Source: Larix sibirica
Taxonomy: Eukaryota > Streptophyta > Pinopsida > Pinales > Pinaceae
Length of the DNA stretch: 20,883 nucleotides
Reading direction: 5' to 3'
Assembly: GCA_004151065.3 (NCBI GenBank)
Contig: NWUY0300029391.1
Coordinates: 58,429 to 79,311, forward strand
Shown: positions 18,755 through 20,883 of the stretch, in pieces
Layout of the letters: every line of letters starts with the position of its first letter
Numbering within the stretch: position 1 is the stretch's first letter
Translations under genes and position numbers: made by a program
Notes under the pieces: model-generated
Told to the model about the DNA's origin: nothing
The model's database searches: none
What the model saw: the letters and a program-made list of their open reading frames with translations, nothing else

Positions 18755-19059
18755 GGTCTTCCTAAAACCACCCATTTAGTAGAAGACATCAGATTCTACT
18801 AGCTTTCAGAATGTTCTAGGAACCTCTAATCCTTAGAGCCAAGTTCCAGAGTTTGTGATCATCCTTAAACGACAATTTAGTCGAATAATTACAACTTATG
18901 CTAGCCTTTATAATGTTCCAGGAACCTTTGAGCCTTAGAGCCAAGTTCCAGATTTTGTGGTTATCCTTAAACCACCTCTTCATAGCTTCGACTAGTTAGT
19001 GGTCATCCAAAACCACCCATGTAGTATAAGACATCAAATTTTTCTAGCTTTTGATTCAG
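18755..19059. repeat. 102-bp tandem array next to the LTR
   Basis: Units start at 18755 (ggtcttcc), 18857 (gatcatcc) and 18959 (ggttatcc), exactly 102 bp apart. The third is cut to 42 bp and a further partial unit starts at 19001 (ggtcatcc) and runs to about 19059. Shared words are cttagagccaagttccag, taaaccacc and ctagc. The array lies in what would be the 3' untranslated internal region of the LTR element, 90 bp before its polypurine tract. Confidence 0.8.
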
Positions 19060-19132
19060 AGAGCATCTTCAACGATTTGCAACTATCCTTCTCTAGATTT
19101 CAGCTCTTTGCTTGGACTCATATACATCCCTT

Positions 19133-19149
19133 AGGATTAAGGGTGGGAA
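19133..19149 (+). promoter_or_regulatory. Polypurine tract of an LTR retrotransposon
   Basis: The purine-rich aggattaagggtgggaa abuts the TG of the LTR. This is where plus-strand DNA synthesis is primed in LTR retrotransposons. Confidence 0.6.
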
Positions 19150-19388
19150 TGTTGGAAACATTAATCATTTAGGGTTAATTATTATTGTATTTTGTATTAC
19201 TATTCATGTGAGTTGGATACCAAGAGTCACAATGAATATGTAAATTCATCGAGAGTCCAAAAGACACCTTTGAACATGAAACCAAGGGTCATAATGATTG
19301 TATTTATATGTACATATATGTTAATGAAAAGCATCTCATGCTTATCTTATTTTTTGTGTGTCTATGTTTCACACTCTGTGTTCCAACA
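19150..19388 (+). mobile_element. 3' LTR of a retrotransposon, 239 bp
   Basis: The segment begins TGTTGGAA and ends TTCCAACA, a perfect 8-bp terminal inverted repeat of TG...CA type, and is preceded by a polypurine tract. Size and ends fit the Ty1/copia superfamily, though no pol domain is present to confirm it. Putative TATA-like tatttata lies at 19301-19308. No matching 5' LTR, primer-binding site or integrase/RT sequence is found in the window, so the rest of the element is deleted or lost by decay. The 76-codon ORF at 19192-19422 crosses the LTR end and is spurious. Confidence 0.7.
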
Positions 19389-19894
19389 CTTAATGCACAC
19401 TTCCCTTTGTATTTATATATAAATAACTATTTACTTATTGTGTTTGGAGTTTTACACTAACCTCCATGATGGAACTAACTCAAATCACCACATCTCCTTG
19501 GATGAGGACGTCGATTAAATTCGGTTCTAGTCACTCCTCTGTCATGTTGTTTTCAAGTTTTATGTTTACTACTTTCTATTCTTGTCATAGCTTGATTAGG
19601 GTTGATATTTTCTATTTAGTTTGATAAAGCTACATTCCCATTTACGTCACATACTCTTTGGATATTCATAATCAAGTCTTAACAAATTTTGGAATTGTTT
19701 ATGCTATTTTGATTTTGATTATCTCCAAACATAATATTATTATTACCATTTTTTGTCTAAACCTTACAAAGAGGCTATCAATGACTATTAAACAACTTAA
19801 ACTTTTATACTTTAATGTCCTAAACTTTGAAAGATCAAATGATGTTCACTTAGTTAACCTCTACCTCTAATTGTGAACACAAATTTCCCCATAT
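19389..19894. other. AT-rich spacer
   Basis: No gene is seen. The 70-codon ORF at 19658-19870 is low-complexity and Ile/Leu-rich by composition, not a credible protein. Confidence 0.4.
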
Positions 19895-20166
19895 GAATAT
19901 ATAGACTTACTCTTTAAAAAAAACTAATAATATACTAAGTCTCGAACCTTGTATATTATTATATGAATCAAACCTCCATAAACTAATAACACTATATTAA
20001 CACCGTGAACAAGTTTTCAACCTTAAAAGTATTCATATAAACTTACTCTTTAACAAAAAATCACTAATGATACACTAAACCAACCTAGAACCTTGTATAT
20101 TATTATTAGATGCATGAAACCACCATAAGCTAATAACACTATGGATAAGTTTTCAACCTTAAAAAC
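19895..20166. repeat. 136-bp tandem pair
   Basis: Two units, about 19895-20030 and 20031-20166, share acttactcttta, gaaccttgtatattatta, taataacactat and aagttttcaacctta at a constant 136-bp offset. The minus strand of unit 1 carries aggttcgagact, which is only loosely box B-like. Confidence 0.75.
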
Positions 20167-20351
20167 CATAGTGAGTTTTGAGAAGAATTATCTTTTAAGA
20201 AATTTCTTACATGGAACAACTCCTTAGAAACCACTGGGTTTTGGGGGAGAATTCTCTTTTAATAAATTTCTTGCATGGAACAACTCCTTAGAAACCGCAC
20301 TTGGTTTTGGGGAGAATTCTCTTTTAAGAAATTTCTTACAAGGAACAACTT
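20161..20351. repeat. 64-65-bp tandem triplicate
   Basis: Three units, anchored on acc at about 20165, 20230 and 20294. Each has gttttg, gagaatt, cttttaa, aaatttctt and ggaacaac. It follows directly on the 136-bp pair. It is non-coding. Confidence 0.8.
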
Positions 20352-20786
20352 AAAGACTATTTATCACAACAATTGAAGTAAATTGTTGATGCGTTCCTCT
20401 ATGTGAATACATGTTATTCAATACCACGGAGTTAATTAATTAGCAAGAGGTTAATGTAAGAACCTCTAGCGAGGTGAACTTATCATAAACTTTTATAGAA
20501 TGTGAATGCTTTCTTCACAAACATTTTATTAATTACTAAATATCATAAATAATTTTAAAGTACAAATTTTCAATATCAATCAAATAACAATAATAAATTT
20601 TAAGATTGATTTTTAATAAGAATATTTTTAGTGATATATTAAATTTAAGGTGGTTTTACCAAATTTTGTTAAAAATATTAATTTTATTTTAAGGTTACAA
20701 TTAAGGGAGATACATATTTTTTTATGAGATGTACAAACTTTCTACAACAATAACAACAATAATAATAAGAGTAAAATTTTAAGGTT
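20352..20786. other. AT-rich spacer with short trinucleotide run
   Basis: Includes an interrupted (CAA/TAA)n stretch at 20743-20768. The word ttttaaggtta occurs twice (about 20689 and 20777). No gene. Confidence 0.45.
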
Positions 20787-20883
20787 ATAATCAAGTGAGG
20801 CACCAATTTGATGTATGAGACCCTATTGTTTGTGGGACAAGGGACCATTTCTAAGTAACCATGTAAATGTTAAAGTCTACAAA
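20787..20883 (-). mobile_element. SINE family B, copy 2, cut by window edge
   Basis: The sequence aligns with about 418-515: caccaatttgatgtatgagaccc, gtttgtgggacaaggga and gttaaagtctac recur with small changes and in the same order. This is the 3' half on the minus strand; the head with promoter boxes would lie beyond the right edge. Confidence 0.68.

Overview
The window looks like nuclear, intergenic, repeat-dominated DNA from a land plant with a large genome, most plausibly a seed plant. Conifer-like is my impression from the style of the retrotransposon proteins, not a demonstrated assignment. It is AT-rich, there is no convincing intact gene on either strand, and every protein-like stretch I recognise belongs to a decayed retroelement. 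No rRNA, functional tRNA, CRISPR array or bacterial-style operon is visible.

Layout. Positions 1-610 hold two tRNA-derived SINEs arranged tail to tail: family A (plus strand, with clear target-site duplications) and family B (minus strand). A second family B copy is cut by the right edge of the window. Around 1326-1708 is a detached RNase H domain of a non-LTR retrotransposon, with one frameshift and a lost catalytic Glu. A decayed coiled-coil-like ORF follows at 2347-2612. Positions 2613-4260 are AT-rich with microsatellites and a possible SINE relic. Two diverged copies of one protein-like segment lie at about 4271-4445 and 6086-6250. Between 7400 and 8950 there is a third SINE type on the minus strand, a possible fourth on the plus strand, and a second family A SINE, again with clear target-site duplications. 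A broken coiled-coil ORF lies at 9526-10047, followed by an A-tailed segment flanked by zinc-knuckle-like remnants.

The main object is a nearly full-length but dead plant L1-type LINE at about 10437-16319. It has ORF1 with a CCHC knuckle and ORF2 with APE-like endonuclease, reverse transcriptase, zf-RVT and RNase H. ORF1 and ORF2 touch through a TAATG stop/start overlap. The reading frame changes at least six times in ORF2 and there are more than a dozen in-frame stops, yet the order of domains and nearly all catalytic motifs remain readable.

The right third (16320-20883) is mostly tandem and inverted repeats: a 99-bp tandem pair, a foldback cluster near 17321-17535, a 102-bp tandem array that runs up to the polypurine tract and 3' LTR (19150-19388) of an LTR retrotransposon with no 5' LTR in the window, a 136-bp tandem pair and a roughly 64-bp triplicate. 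The elements do not form a pathway; the window is a graveyard of successive insertions. I found no new functional system. The best leads are the two SINE families, the unassigned repeated protein-like segments, and the tandem/foldback structures next to the LTR.
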